Source: Bacteroidales bacterium
GTDB lineage: Bacteria > Bacteroidota > Bacteroidia > Bacteroidales > UBA4181
Reading direction: 5' to 3'
Length of the DNA stretch: 46,373 bases
Assembly (NCBI GenBank): GCA_031275285.1
Contig: JAISOY010000186.1
Span: 1 to 46,373 of the forward strand
A model generated the notes under the pieces. It saw nothing but the letters and a program-made list of their open reading frames with translations, searched no databases and was not told where the DNA came from. Made by a program: the position numbers and the translations under genes. How positions within the stretch are numbered: position 1 is the first letter of the stretch; each line of letters starts with the position of its first letter. Positions 16,935-25,285 of this stretch are shown here, one piece after another.

Positions 16935-18914
16935 ATGAATTCTCGCAATATATTTTTTGTCATACTCACCATATGTTTTATCTCCACACCTTTGAGTTAT
17001 GGTCAGAAAAATTCAAAGGTAAAAAAAGCATATGAGGAATTTAGTGCCGGCCACTACAGTTCTGCTGCGGATATGCTGAGAAAGGCTTATTCATCAGTCA
17101 AAAATAAAGACGAACAGGCCGCGATCTTATTCAAAATAGGGGAATGCTACAGGCTGACCAGCGAACCTTCCCGTGCGGAGTCGTGGTACATCAAGGCCAT
17201 CAACAAAGGTTACCAGGATCCGATCGTACATCTATACCTGGCTGATGCAAAAAAGATGAACCAGAAATACGCAGAAGCCAAAGAAGAATACGTCAAATAT
17301 AAAGAAAAAGCACCCAATGACAGGCGGGCCGACGACGGTATCAAATCTACCGAACTGGCAATTACCTGGATGGAGACCGGGAACGGTTACCAGGTGGAAA
17401 ATATGAAATTCTTTAATTCACGCCAGAGTGATTATTGCCCTGCATATGCTTCCGATGATTATACCACCGTATATTTTACATCGTCACGCGATGCTGCAAC
17501 AGGTAAGAATGTTAATGCCGTAACCGGAGAAAGCTTTTCCGATATTTTTGTTTCTAAACTCGACCGGAAAAATGTCTGGAGCCAGCCGGTGCCTATCGAT
17601 GGAGATGTCAATACCGAAGTAGATGAAGGTATTTGTTCATTTACCCCGGATTTCCGGACCATGTATTTTACCCGTTGCCGGTCTGCCAAAAATAAAGCAT
17701 GGGGCTGCCAGATTGTCACAGCACAGCTGGTAAATGGCAGATGGACCAAAGAGAAAGCGATCGACATTGCCAATGACAGTGTAGTCATAGCCCATCCGGC
17801 TATTTCTCCGGATGAACTGACCTTATATTTTGTTACAGATATGCCTGGTGGACAAGGCGGTAAAGACATCTGGAAAGTGACACGTTCTAATTCCGGTGAC
17901 AATTGGGGTACTCCTGAAAACCTGGGTCCTACTATCAATACTCCGGGCGATGAAATGTTCCCCTATGTTCATGCCGACGGGACCCTTTATTTCTCATCCA
18001 ACGGCCATATAGGCCTGGGTGGACTGGATATATTCAAAGCCAGGAATGATGAAGGACAATGGATAGTAGAGAATCTGGGCTATCCGATCAATTCCCCTTC
18101 AGATGATTTTGGTATTACTTTCCAGGCTGAATCGGAACAGGGATTCTTCTCTTCGAATCGTACATCCCGCGGTGATGATGATATTTTCGTATTCTCCCTT
18201 CCTCCGCTTGCCTTCAACCTGACAGGCGTTGTGGTGGATGAAAAAACAAATGCCGTATTACCTGAATCTACCGTAAAAATTATCAGTAGCGACGGTATTA
18301 CCAATGAAATGCCGACAGGAGCAGACGGTACATTCAAAATAACATTGAAACCCAATGTCGATTATGTCTTTATTGCTTCAAAGAAAGGGTATCTTAATGG
18401 TAAAGAACGTGAAACGACAAAGGGATTGGAACGCAGCAAAGATTTCCGTATCACCATTCCATTGTCTTCGATTGCTAACCCAATTGAATTGACCAACATA
18501 TTCTATGATTTCGCCAAATGGGATCTTCGTCCCGAATCCATGGTCGCTTTGGATAGGTTAGTAGAAACATTAAATGACAATCCACATATTACCATAGAAT
18601 TAGGATCGCACACCGACTCTCGTGGTACCATAGCAGATAATGAAGTATTGTCACAACGACGTGCACAATCAGTGGTAGATTACCTCATCCAGAAAGACAT
18701 AGCTTCTGACCGCCTTACAGCAAAAGGATATGGGGAAGAACATCCTAAGGTGGTAGATGATGAGTTGGCGAAACAATATCCATTCCTGCCTAAAGGAACC
18801 CGGTTAACCGAAGAGTTTATCAATTCGCTGACCGATAATAATCAACAGGAAATTGCGCATCAGATCAACCGGCGCACTGAATTTAGAGTACTTCGTACGG
18901 ATTATAATGAATAA
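16935..18914 (+). CDS. porE: PorE-like T9SS protein: TPR, beta-propeller, CRD and OmpA domains
   Basis: The 659-residue periplasmic or outer-membrane protein has a signal peptide (ILTICFISTPLSYGQ), tetratricopeptide repeats (residues 30-140), a PD40-type propeller with repeated blade motifs such as YCPAYASDDYTTVYFTSSR, FPYVHADGTLYFSSNGHIG and DDIFVFSL (150-420), a carboxypeptidase regulatory-like domain (LTGVVVDEKTNAVLPESTV, about 425-510), and an OmpA C-terminal domain with the peptidoglycan-binding TDSRG and NRRTEFRV. This domain order is that of PorE, which links the T9SS PorK/N ring to peptidoglycan in Porphyromonas gingivalis. No lipobox cysteine follows the signal peptide. Other OmpA-TPR proteins share parts of this layout, so porE is probable rather than certain. 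Confidence 0.78.
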   Translation: MNSRNIFFVILTICFISTPLSYGQKNSKVKKAYEEFSAGHYSSAADMLRKAYSSVKNKDEQAAILFKIGECYRLTSEPSRAESWYIKAINKGYQDPIVHLYLADAKKMNQKYAEAKEEYVKYKEKAPNDRRADDGIKSTELAITWMETGNGYQVENMKFFNSRQSDYCPAYASDDYTTVYFTSSRDAATGKNVNAVTGESFSDIFVSKLDRKNVWSQPVPIDGDVNTEVDEGICSFTPDFRTMYFTRCRSAKNKAWGCQIVTAQLVNGRWTKEKAIDIANDSVVIAHPAISPDELTLYFVTDMPGGQGGKDIWKVTRSNSGDNWGTPENLGPTINTPGDEMFPYVHADGTLYFSSNGHIGLGGLDIFKARNDEGQWIVENLGYPINSPSDDFGITFQAESEQGFFSSNRTSRGDDDIFVFSLPPLAFNLTGVVVDEKTNAVLPESTVKIISSDGITNEMPTGADGTFKITLKPNVDYVFIASKKGYLNGKERETTKGLERSKDFRITIPLSSIANPIELTNIFYDFAKWDLRPESMVALDRLVETLNDNPHITIELGSHTDSRGTIADNEVLSQRRAQSVVDYLIQKDIASDRLTAKGYGEEHPKVVDDELAKQYPFLPKGTRLTEEFINSLTDNNQQEIAHQINRRTEFRVLRTDYNE

Positions 18915-19059
18915 AAAGATGAAATATATTTTTAACTATTTTTAAGAATTATATAAAACGCCTCAATTTTTATGGCATAATTTTTGTTCTTAATATAATA
19001 GTTTCATAGTAGCAGTAGTTTTTCTCATAAGTTAGTAGTTGTAAATGTTAGTAATTGAA
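18915..19059 (+). other. 3' region of the porE-like transcript
   Basis: There is no gene. The AT-rich 145 nt lead into the terminator at 19060 and could be a long 3' untranslated region or hold a small RNA; I cannot tell which. Confidence 0.35.
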
Positions 19060-19089
19060 AAGAGCCGTTCGGGAGAACCGCTCTTTTTT
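19060..19089 (+). terminator. Rho-independent terminator
   Basis: AAGAGCCGTTC pairs with GAACCGCTCTT across a GGGA loop (one C-C mismatch) and runs into T6. It closes the porE-like unit. Confidence 0.85.
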
Positions 19090-19147
19090 CGTTATATCAG
19101 CCTTGTATGTGGGGATTGCTACATTCATACCCCGGATATCAGGAATA

Positions 19148-19915
19148 CTATTTATGTTTTTTCTTTAGTAACTTTTTGGCAGAAACAGCCGCTCCGATAA
19201 TCCCGGCCTCGTTAAACAGGTCGGCAGGTACTATTTTGGCACGGGATTCAAACGGGATACCGTTTTTCGCTAATTTCTTGGCCAGCCCGCCTCCAATAAT
19301 AACCAGGTCCGGCCAAAACATTTCTTCAATATAATCAATATATGTTTTAAGCCGTAGCATCCATTCATCCCAGCTCAATTCAAATTTCTTCCGGGCTGCA
19401 TCGGAAGCCCATTTTTCAGCATCTTCAATCCCTCCGGGCAAGCAAATGTGTCCCCATTCGCAATTCGGAACAAGTTTGCCTTTGGTAAAAAGGGAACATC
19501 CTATGCCGGTACCTACGGTCAACATGATCACGACCCCTTTATTTTTCTTTCCGGCACCATATTGCATTTCAGCCATTCCGGCAGCATCAGCATCATTTAC
19601 AGTAATGCATTTATTATCGGTCCGCTTTTCTATCAACTTTTCAAGGTTCACATCCAGCCAGCCATCATCGATATTGGCCGCGGTTTTGACTATCCCATGC
19701 TGCATCACACCCGGAAAGCCGATGCCGATAGGCCCGTTCCATTTCAATTTCTTTGCAATATTCCTGATCACACCCACCACTGCTTCAGGAGTAGATGGAT
19801 CCGGAGTTGGAAGCCGGTACTTTTCAGTAGTCATTTCCCCTGTTTTAACGTTCACTATAGCACCTTTAATGCCGGAACCTCCAATATCAATACCCAATAT
19901 AAACTTCGATTTCAT
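19148..19915 (-). CDS. ROK-family glucokinase, polyphosphate-glucokinase-like
   Basis: The 255-residue sugar kinase begins FILGIDIGGSGIKGAIV, the phosphate-binding loop of the ROK/hexokinase fold. It continues with YRLPTPDPSTPEAV, GPIGIGFPGVMQHGIVKTAA, NDADAAGMAEMQYGAG (catalytic aspartate in NDAD), LTVGTGIGCSLF and VPNCEWGHICLPGG. These are the motifs of the PpgK branch, which phosphorylates glucose with polyphosphate and/or ATP. The CxCGxxGC zinc motif of typical ROK proteins is absent, as expected for PpgK. The phosphate donor cannot be decided from sequence. It is a single-gene unit facing the porE terminator. Confidence 0.85.
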   Translation of the reverse strand: MKSKFILGIDIGGSGIKGAIVNVKTGEMTTEKYRLPTPDPSTPEAVVGVIRNIAKKLKWNGPIGIGFPGVMQHGIVKTAANIDDGWLDVNLEKLIEKRTDNKCITVNDADAAGMAEMQYGAGKKNKGVVIMLTVGTGIGCSLFTKGKLVPNCEWGHICLPGGIEDAEKWASDAARKKFELSWDEWMLRLKTYIDYIEEMFWPDLVIIGGGLAKKLAKNGIPFESRAKIVPADLFNEAGIIGAAVSAKKLLKKKHK

Positions 19916-19971
19916 AGGATTATTTTTTAGGTTGTATGTTTTATATGATTCAATTATCCTGTTTGATAGAA

Positions 19972-19979
19972 CAAACTTA
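19972..19979 (-). promoter_or_regulatory. Putative -7 element of the ROK kinase
   Basis: TAAGTTTG on the minus strand matches TAnnTTTG, about 57 bp before the start codon. Confidence 0.45.
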
Positions 19980-20100
19980 CACTTTTTTTTAAAATAATCA
20001 TTTTCGAAGTGATCATTCCTGAAATTTTGTTATTCAATCCGGACAATGCGGTTTGGTAAGGTAAAAAGTCTCCGATTTAAGAAAAAGATTATCGCTTTAA

Positions 20101-20134
20101 TTTGTTTTTTATATCAACATTTTTATTACCTTTG
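20101..20134 (+). promoter_or_regulatory. Putative promoter of rplY
   Basis: TTTG (20101-20104) and TACCTTTG (20127-20134) are separated by 22 bp, slightly more than the 19-bp norm. The rplY ATG is 28 bp further on. This promoter lies inside the longer open frame, which supports the internal start at 20163. Confidence 0.55.
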
Positions 20135-20162
20135 CCGCCTCAAAAAGTATATTTTAATAAAA

Positions 20163-20741
20163 ATGGAATCAATCACATTAAAAGCCTCTTTGCGTAAAGA
20201 GACCGGAAAAAAATCGTCAAAAGCAATCAGAACAAAGGAATCAGTTCCATGTGTTTTATACGGAGGAAAGGAAAACGTTAATTTTTATGTTGCCGAAGGA
20301 GACTTTCGTGGATTGGTTTATACGCCTACAGTATACCTGATCAATCTGGATGTGGATGGAAAAGTCCATAATGTTGTCATCAAGGATTTACAATTTCATC
20401 CGGTAACGGACAAATTGTTACACGCCGATTTTTATGAGGTATCAGAAGATAAGCCTCTGGTTATTGAAGTTCCTGTTAAAATCACCGGTTCTTCCATGGG
20501 TGTACGTGAAGGGGGAAAATTAGTGGTGGAAAAAAGGAAAATAGCCGTAAAAGGTTTGGTCAAGGATATTCCTGCAGAGATTGCAATTGATATCACAGAA
20601 TTGGGTATCGGAAAAGCGATCCGCGCCGGGGAAATTGAAGCCAAAAAAATTGAGGTTGTCGTACCCAAAGACACTCCTGTTGTATCTATTCGCACAACCA
20701 GAGCAGCGGCAGCAGCGGCAGCAGAAGCTGCTAAACAATAA
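20163..20741 (+). CDS. rplY: 50S ribosomal protein L25/general stress protein Ctc
   Basis: The 192-residue protein binds 5S rRNA in the large ribosomal subunit. It has the L25 domain (MESITLKASLRKETGKKSSK, VPCVLYGG near residue 27, HADFYEV near 85) and the C-terminal beta domain of the long Ctc/TL5 form (PVKITGSSMGVREGGKL to VVPKDTPVVSI). The frame is open 117 bp further upstream, but that extension includes a promoter-like element and has no family match, so the start is placed at the ATG before MESITLKA. The last 15 residues are alanine-rich, written with a GCAGCGGCAGC-type repeat near 20703-20732. Confidence 0.95.
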   Translation: MESITLKASLRKETGKKSSKAIRTKESVPCVLYGGKENVNFYVAEGDFRGLVYTPTVYLINLDVDGKVHNVVIKDLQFHPVTDKLLHADFYEVSEDKPLVIEVPVKITGSSMGVREGGKLVVEKRKIAVKGLVKDIPAEIAIDITELGIGKAIRAGEIEAKKIEVVVPKDTPVVSIRTTRAAAAAAAEAAKQ

Positions 20742-20756
20742 TGATTTAATTGATCA

Positions 20757-20813
20757 ATCATATAAGAAGAACCCCGGAGTCTGATATAGGCTCCGGGGTT
20801 CTTCTTATATGAT
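20757..20813. terminator. Bidirectional terminator with 23-bp perfect stem
   Basis: Arms 20757-20779 and 20791-20813 are perfect complements (core AGAAGAACCCCGGAG) around an 11-nt loop. It lies between convergent rplY and the PorP/SprF gene and has A/T-rich outer ends on both sides, so it can end transcripts from both. Confidence 0.9.
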
Positions 20814-20885
20814 TTGCTCTTAAGTGAATTTTCTTCTTCAATTATTGGAGAATCAGGATTCTCCCGACCTTTATTCGTCCTGCGA

Positions 20886-21926
20886 TCAAGGTCTCCTTCC
20901 AGTGGATTGGCCTTTCATTTTCTGGAATTCATACCTCCGGTTGTAACGGAAGAAACGTTCGCTTTGTCCGAAAGTAATCGTCACCATTAACTCATGGGAA
21001 CCATAAGAATATTTCCGGATACTGCTTAGAGTATGGTCAAAAGCATAACCGAAATGATATTGTTTATACCGGGCCCCGAATAAAAGGCTTACCCCGCCAA
21101 TATTACCGCCTCCGCCCGTACGATAAGAAAAACCACCCCAGAACTGGTCATAATAATAACCCATGACATTGATATCCAATTGTCCGATACCATGTTCATT
21201 CATTTTCCCCTGTAAAGTGGGCATGATATTCCATTCCGGATTCAATTCGAAGATATACCCTCCCATCAAAAGATATTGCCGCTCAATACGGTAGTTTGAA
21301 CTATTACGTCCGCCAAACATGAGAAATGATTGAAACAGGTTGGATACGGACAGACCAACATAATAATCACGGGTCGTATAGTGTATCCCAAATGAAGCAT
21401 CGGGAACAAAACTATTTAATTTTGATGCATTGAGGAACATATCATCATCTTCCGTCTCTATTTTACCTCTGTCGATATATAATTGGAACAGGTTAGCTGA
21501 CAACCCTAATGAAAGTTGTCCGAAACGATCTTCCAGATGGTAAGCATAAGTAAACTGTGCACCTGTTGTACGGATAGGACCTCTTATATCGTTGAACAGG
21601 GCTACTCCTACCCCTATATTTTCCGGAGAAAAGAAACCGGAAGTCCCACGCCTGCTCCTGCTTCCAAAAAGGCCTTGACGGGGTAAGCGGGCTTGTCCTG
21701 TTAAGGTTTGATTGGTAGGTGAAGCTGAGAAACCGGTCCACTGGTCTTTGATAACCACTCCGACCGATGAAAAGCCATCACTGCCTGCTGCTGCCGGATT
21801 CAACAGGAAGCGGTTGAAAAGATATTGTGTAAAAGGCTGGGATTGCTGAGCATTGACTGTAATACAGGACAACAAAACAATAACCGTAGCACTGACAATA
21901 TAGGTATATATTTTTCTTGAACTCAT
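20886..21926 (-). CDS. T9SS PorP/SprF-family outer-membrane protein (copy 1)
   Basis: The 346-residue protein has a signal peptide (IYTYIVSATVIVLLSCITVNA) and then the family opening QPFTQYLFNRFLLNPAAAGS. Alternating beta strands follow through to the end (for example YHFGYAFDHTLSSIRKYSYG and HELMVTITFG), as expected for a beta-barrel of the PorP/SprF type. These proteins work in or with the type IX secretion system, and SprF-type members are needed for particular type B cargo. The frame is open to 21986, overlapping the previous gene, but the ATG at 21926 gives a clean signal peptide and lies 7 bp after that gene's stop. It is the last gene of the minus-strand unit. Confidence 0.88.
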   Translation of the reverse strand: MSSRKIYTYIVSATVIVLLSCITVNAQQSQPFTQYLFNRFLLNPAAAGSDGFSSVGVVIKDQWTGFSASPTNQTLTGQARLPRQGLFGSRSRRGTSGFFSPENIGVGVALFNDIRGPIRTTGAQFTYAYHLEDRFGQLSLGLSANLFQLYIDRGKIETEDDDMFLNASKLNSFVPDASFGIHYTTRDYYVGLSVSNLFQSFLMFGGRNSSNYRIERQYLLMGGYIFELNPEWNIMPTLQGKMNEHGIGQLDINVMGYYYDQFWGGFSYRTGGGGNIGGVSLLFGARYKQYHFGYAFDHTLSSIRKYSYGSHELMVTITFGQSERFFRYNRRYEFQKMKGQSTGRRP

Positions 21927-21933
21927 ACTTTCT

Positions 21934-22995
21934 TTACCGGATAATGGAGATTGTCCCGAGTAGAGGCCTGCTTGATTTTCCATCATTCAAATTAATGACA
22001 TAATAATATGCCTCCATAGGAAGAACATTACCATTGGTATCACGACCATCCCATGGTTGGGGATAACCTCTGGCCGAAGTAAATACTTTTCTCCCCCAAC
22101 GGTCGAAAACCTCCACTACCGCATTTGGATACTCACTTAACACCTTTATTTCCCATACATCATTATCTCCGTCCCCATTGGGAGTAAAAGTATTAGGAAT
22201 CCTAAACAACACCGGCTCCGGTGCTTCTTCGCATGCCAGCACAACCACAGTATCCGATGCCGTACATCCGTCCAGGTCAGCCCGAACCCAATATACTATA
22301 TTTTCCTTTGTGTCATGTCCTGAAATATCAATAAAAGAAGAGGTACCTGTTTGTCCGGTAGACCAGGTATAAACTGTCCCTTGTGGATTGCGGTTAGGAT
22401 TAAGGGCATGTAGCCGGAATTCCGGTGTACAGACCATGGTATCTTTTCCTAATGCAACTGTAGGGGTTGGACTTTCAATAACCGTAATAAAATTAGTGAT
22501 CAAACAACCATTCCAGTCAATTGTCTTTAATTCGTAAGTTCCTGCCTTGGTAATGGTATTATTAATAATGGTATAATCTGCCCATTGATATGCCTGGAAA
22601 TCTGACTCATTAAACATTATTTCGACTGCGTTTCCATTACATATGGTATATCTGTCCTGGGAAAAAACAGCTTCGGTCCCTACAACGGCTACATCCAGAT
22701 AGGCCCAATCACCGGCACAACCTGTATCCGTTATTTCCTGAACACCTAACTGATAAGTCCCCCTGTTAAAGCCCCACTGGACAACAATTGAATCAGAATA
22801 GGCCTGAAGCAACTGCCCGGCATTACCAGGAACGGTATAGTCGAATACAGTATTTAAACCGACTATTCCCGGATCGCGTGTAGCTTTAAACACGGATTTA
22901 CTTCCCACGCACACCTTAGTATCCTGCGAATAACCAGAATGTAAGATAGTAGAAAATACCGCTATCAGAAATAATATGTATGAATGTTTGATCAA
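21934..22995 (-). CDS. Secreted protein with type B T9SS C-terminal domain (gliding-motility-associated CTD)
   Basis: The 353-residue protein has a signal peptide (SYILFLIAVFSTILHSGYSQ), two to three Ig/PKD-like beta domains with paired cysteines (for example VCVGSKSVFKATRD and YTICNGNAVEIMF), and a C-terminal sorting domain of about 90 residues. The sorting domain starts FRIPNTFTPNGDGDNDVWEI, contains VEVFDRWGRKVF and WDGRDTNGN, and ends GTISIIR, all classic for the type B (CHU_C) domain. It should be exported through T9SS. The neighbouring PorP/SprF gene begins 7 bp downstream, which suggests a dedicated pair. Confidence 0.9.
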   Translation of the reverse strand: MIKHSYILFLIAVFSTILHSGYSQDTKVCVGSKSVFKATRDPGIVGLNTVFDYTVPGNAGQLLQAYSDSIVVQWGFNRGTYQLGVQEITDTGCAGDWAYLDVAVVGTEAVFSQDRYTICNGNAVEIMFNESDFQAYQWADYTIINNTITKAGTYELKTIDWNGCLITNFITVIESPTPTVALGKDTMVCTPEFRLHALNPNRNPQGTVYTWSTGQTGTSSFIDISGHDTKENIVYWVRADLDGCTASDTVVVLACEEAPEPVLFRIPNTFTPNGDGDNDVWEIKVLSEYPNAVVEVFDRWGRKVFTSARGYPQPWDGRDTNGNVLPMEAYYYVINLNDGKSSRPLLGTISIIR

Positions 22996-23030
22996 CGTAA
23001 ACCTTCCTTTGTTCTATTCTTTTATATAAA

Positions 23031-23067
23031 CCTAAGCCCTGCGTTGAAATCCGTCACAGAGCTTAGG
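23031..23067 (-). promoter_or_regulatory. Intra-operon hairpin, possible attenuator
   Basis: CCTAAGC (23031-23037) pairs with GCTTAGG (23061-23067), extended by CTG/CAG after one mismatch, around a 15-nt loop. It lies in the 110-bp gap between the second small secreted protein and the type B cargo gene. On the minus strand it is followed by TTTATATAAAAG, which is weaker than a true terminator. It may reduce read-through or protect the upstream messenger. Confidence 0.5.
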
Positions 23068-23105
23068 ATATATATTTCCTGAAAATGAAAGACTAACTAA
23101 GATAT

Positions 23106-23954
23106 TTACATATTCCTAACATGTTGCAATTTCTTGGTTGCCGGCTGAGGAGCGACAATCAAAGTGAATTCGCCACTAGGGATATCTGTTCCTGCAACTG
23201 CAGCAATTTCAGTCGGATTCAATGCCTTACGGGATATTCTATCCGTCAGTTTGGTAATGGTAACTTTATACAGGCCGGCCTGAGTTACATCAACAGGCAT
23301 TGAATAATTGCCCGCTTTACTTGCTGATGTACCGATTGTTGCATTTTTAGTGGAAGAAGTAGCGCCACTACCGTCAAAATTAGAGAAAGCAAGGGTATAT
23401 TCTACTTCCCATGCACCAAAACCGGTTAATGCGATGTTATCAATATTAACACTGGTCATTGAAGATGAATAACAGGTGGCTGCCTGAGCCGGAGTGGGCC
23501 AGGCTAAAGTCGGTTTGGCTACTATGGTGATATTAGCCAAAGTATCTGCTGCTTCACAAAGGGCAGTACCATTAAATACCGTACGAACATTAGCCCTTAA
23601 CTTGTAAGTACCGGGAGAAGTGGGCATCTTAACGCTTATCTCATTATTGGTATAATAACCCGAACCCGCAGTAGCTTCAGTGAGCGTGGCTCCGGCTAAA
23701 TCCAGAATTGTCCAGTTTTGATTCACACCACTCGCATTTTCAAACAACCATTTGTATTGATAAACCAATCCTGTTACAGCTGTCTGTGCCTGTGTCTTAT
23801 ATGGCATACGGCTACCCACTGTCACAGAGTCGATACTTTCACCACCGGTGCTGGTAAAGTCCGTATAATTAGGTGCCTGGGCAAAAGCTCCTGAAGACAA
23901 CAGGGCTATGGCTGAGACCAAAATACCCGTTTTAAAAATATTTATCGCTTTCAT
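23106..23954 (-). CDS. Secreted Ig-like protein ending at a sorting-domain boundary (paralogue B)
   Basis: The 282-residue protein has a signal peptide (FKTGILVSAIALLSSGAFA) and about two Ig-like beta domains. It is a paralogue of the gene upstream: both carry ESIDSVTVGSRM- or RDSVTVTSTM-type openings, one or two cysteines at similar places, and the shared ITKLTDRISRK/ITSITDRVSRK segment near residue 235. The C terminus reads VAPQPATKKLQHVRNM, in line with the HIPN end of the paralogue. I do not recognise a named family. Its place before a type B cargo and a PorP/SprF gene suggests a role in the same surface system. Confidence 0.75.
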   Translation of the reverse strand: MKAINIFKTGILVSAIALLSSGAFAQAPNYTDFTSTGGESIDSVTVGSRMPYKTQAQTAVTGLVYQYKWLFENASGVNQNWTILDLAGATLTEATAGSGYYTNNEISVKMPTSPGTYKLRANVRTVFNGTALCEAADTLANITIVAKPTLAWPTPAQAATCYSSSMTSVNIDNIALTGFGAWEVEYTLAFSNFDGSGATSSTKNATIGTSASKAGNYSMPVDVTQAGLYKVTITKLTDRISRKALNPTEIAAVAGTDIPSGEFTLIVAPQPATKKLQHVRNM

Positions 23955-23982
23955 TTTCTTTATTTTATTGAAGGTTATTTTT

Positions 23983-24024
23983 TCGGTATATGATTATATT
24001 ATGGATTCAGATTCGGTATATGAT
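23983..24024. repeat. In-frame 12-bp direct repeat around a stop codon
   Basis: TCGGTATATGAT occurs at 23983-23994 and 24013-24024, exactly 30 bp (10 codons) apart. On the minus strand the upstream copy encodes HIP of the protein's last residues and the second, past the TAA, would read HIPKK in the same frame. Confidence 0.6.
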
Positions 24025-24859
24025 AGATCGGACCGGTTTGTGCAGGTTTGATCAGGTTATATACAAATTGGTTGGCTCCGCTGGTAATGACGCCCGCCAC
24101 ACTGGATTTCCTGGATACACGGTCTGTAATAGATGTAATGACAACAGTATATGCGCCATAATCTTCGAATTCCAATACGAAACTACCTCCTGCTGCCATA
24201 TTGACTGAAGCAGTATATGGTGTAGCAGCTCCTCCATCTTTGGATAATGTATATCCGACAATTACCTGGCTGGAACTGGAAGTGGCCGTTACATCAAAAG
24301 TATAGGAAGCCTTATTGGAAGAAGTTACGCCCGGTACACACTGGGTAAATGAATATTGGGAACTTACCTGGTCAAAGCCGATTACCGGTTTAGCTATGAC
24401 AGCCACCGGTATTTTCGTAGGAGTGCCTTCACACACCGTACCACCTGATGTTGGTTTCTCACGGACGATCAAAGTATCTATGGCAGGATTCGCACCCCAT
24501 GTCACTGCTGATATATGGGTAGTGCTCCCGTCTGTTGTACCCACTGCAGGTGTTTTCACAGACCACTCAAATGTTGATGTTAATTTAGTGACATCCACAG
24601 GATCAATGATATTTCCCGATCCGTCATAAAAATTGGAGTTAAACGCCCGGTCAGGCAACACAAAATATTTCATGGTAGAAGTTACTGTCACCGAGTCACG
24701 TTCCTCTTGAGGAAGATCCGGACCTCCAGAACTATTATATCCATGCTGGTAATGGGCCTTACCATCGATCTGGACATTTGTCGGATTGGTTTGTGCATAA
24801 GTACTTCCCGCAACAAAGAGGAATATGGCAACAATACAATAAGTCAATATATTTTTCAT
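23999..24859 (-). CDS. Secreted Ig-like protein ending in HIPN motif (paralogue A)
   Basis: The 286-residue protein has a signal peptide (LTYCIVAIFLFVAGSTYAQ) and beta-rich Ig-like domains with two cysteines (VCEGTPTKIPV near residue 143, FTQCVPGVTSS near 165). The C terminus reads PAQTGPIYHIPNLNP. The HIPN element lines up with the first strand of the type B sorting domain in the neighbouring cargo (FRIPNTFTPNGDG), yet the protein stops three residues later. It lies 44 bp before its paralogue. The upstream gap of 360 bp back to the terminator at 25257 must hold the promoter of this unit, but I cannot place it. Confidence 0.75.
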   Translation of the reverse strand: MKNILTYCIVAIFLFVAGSTYAQTNPTNVQIDGKAHYQHGYNSSGGPDLPQEERDSVTVTSTMKYFVLPDRAFNSNFYDGSGNIIDPVDVTKLTSTFEWSVKTPAVGTTDGSTTHISAVTWGANPAIDTLIVREKPTSGGTVCEGTPTKIPVAVIAKPVIGFDQVSSQYSFTQCVPGVTSSNKASYTFDVTATSSSSQVIVGYTLSKDGGAATPYTASVNMAAGGSFVLEFEDYGAYTVVITSITDRVSRKSSVAGVITSGANQFVYNLIKPAQTGPIYHIPNLNP

Positions 24860-25220
24860 GGTTTAGATATTATGTTCTATATTAATGATACATTCTATAT
24901 GATAGGTTATAACAGGCTATCTGTTTTTATAAAAAAGGATATATCACACTCCAAATATCGTGTAATACAATCCTGATAAATACGGGGGAATGAGGCATTG
25001 ATCAACTCCATGGGCTTTTTATTTATTCGTTTTTTACCTTACTAGCTTATACGCTAAATTTTAATTCAGGTTACATTTTTGGAAAAAAAGGTGGAAACTC
25101 ATTCAGCCGATTTCCAGACAAAAACGCTAGATCCATATTCAAAAACGACAATTTCATCGCACAAATTTGCATCTTTTTCCTTATTAACCGGAACAAGAAC
25201 CTGAATTGGCTATAGCCCAA
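24860..25220. other. Intergenic region with presumed promoter of the second T9SS unit
   Basis: The 361 bp are AT-rich and without a credible gene. No exact TAnnTTTG element was found on the minus strand; CAAATATC near 24953 (plus strand) is one mismatch away. Confidence 0.4.
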
Positions 25221-25257
25221 TTAAAAAGAGAGGGCTATCATTTCGGATAGCCCTCTC
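25221..25257 (-). terminator. Strong rho-independent terminator
   Basis: GAGAGGGCTAT (25228-25238) pairs perfectly with ATAGCCCTCTC (25247-25257) and is followed on the minus strand by T5. It closes the unit of the giant adhesin and its PorP/SprF partner, 28 bp after the stop codon. Confidence 0.9.
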
Positions 25258-25285
25258 CTATAGGTATAAAATAAGTTGGATTGAT

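Noticed and set aside
19446..19997. 183-codon plus-strand frame over the ROK kinase
   Set aside because: It is antisense to catalytic motifs of the kinase; two overlapping plus-strand frames there show it is a composition effect.
20046..20162. N-terminal extension of rplY by 39 codons
   Set aside because: It has no L25 similarity and overlaps the promoter motif TACCTTTG; the ATG at 20163 gives the family N terminus.
21927..21986. Longer start for PorP/SprF copy 1, overlapping the type B cargo gene
   Set aside because: The extra 20 residues would precede the signal peptide; the ATG at 21926 fits better.
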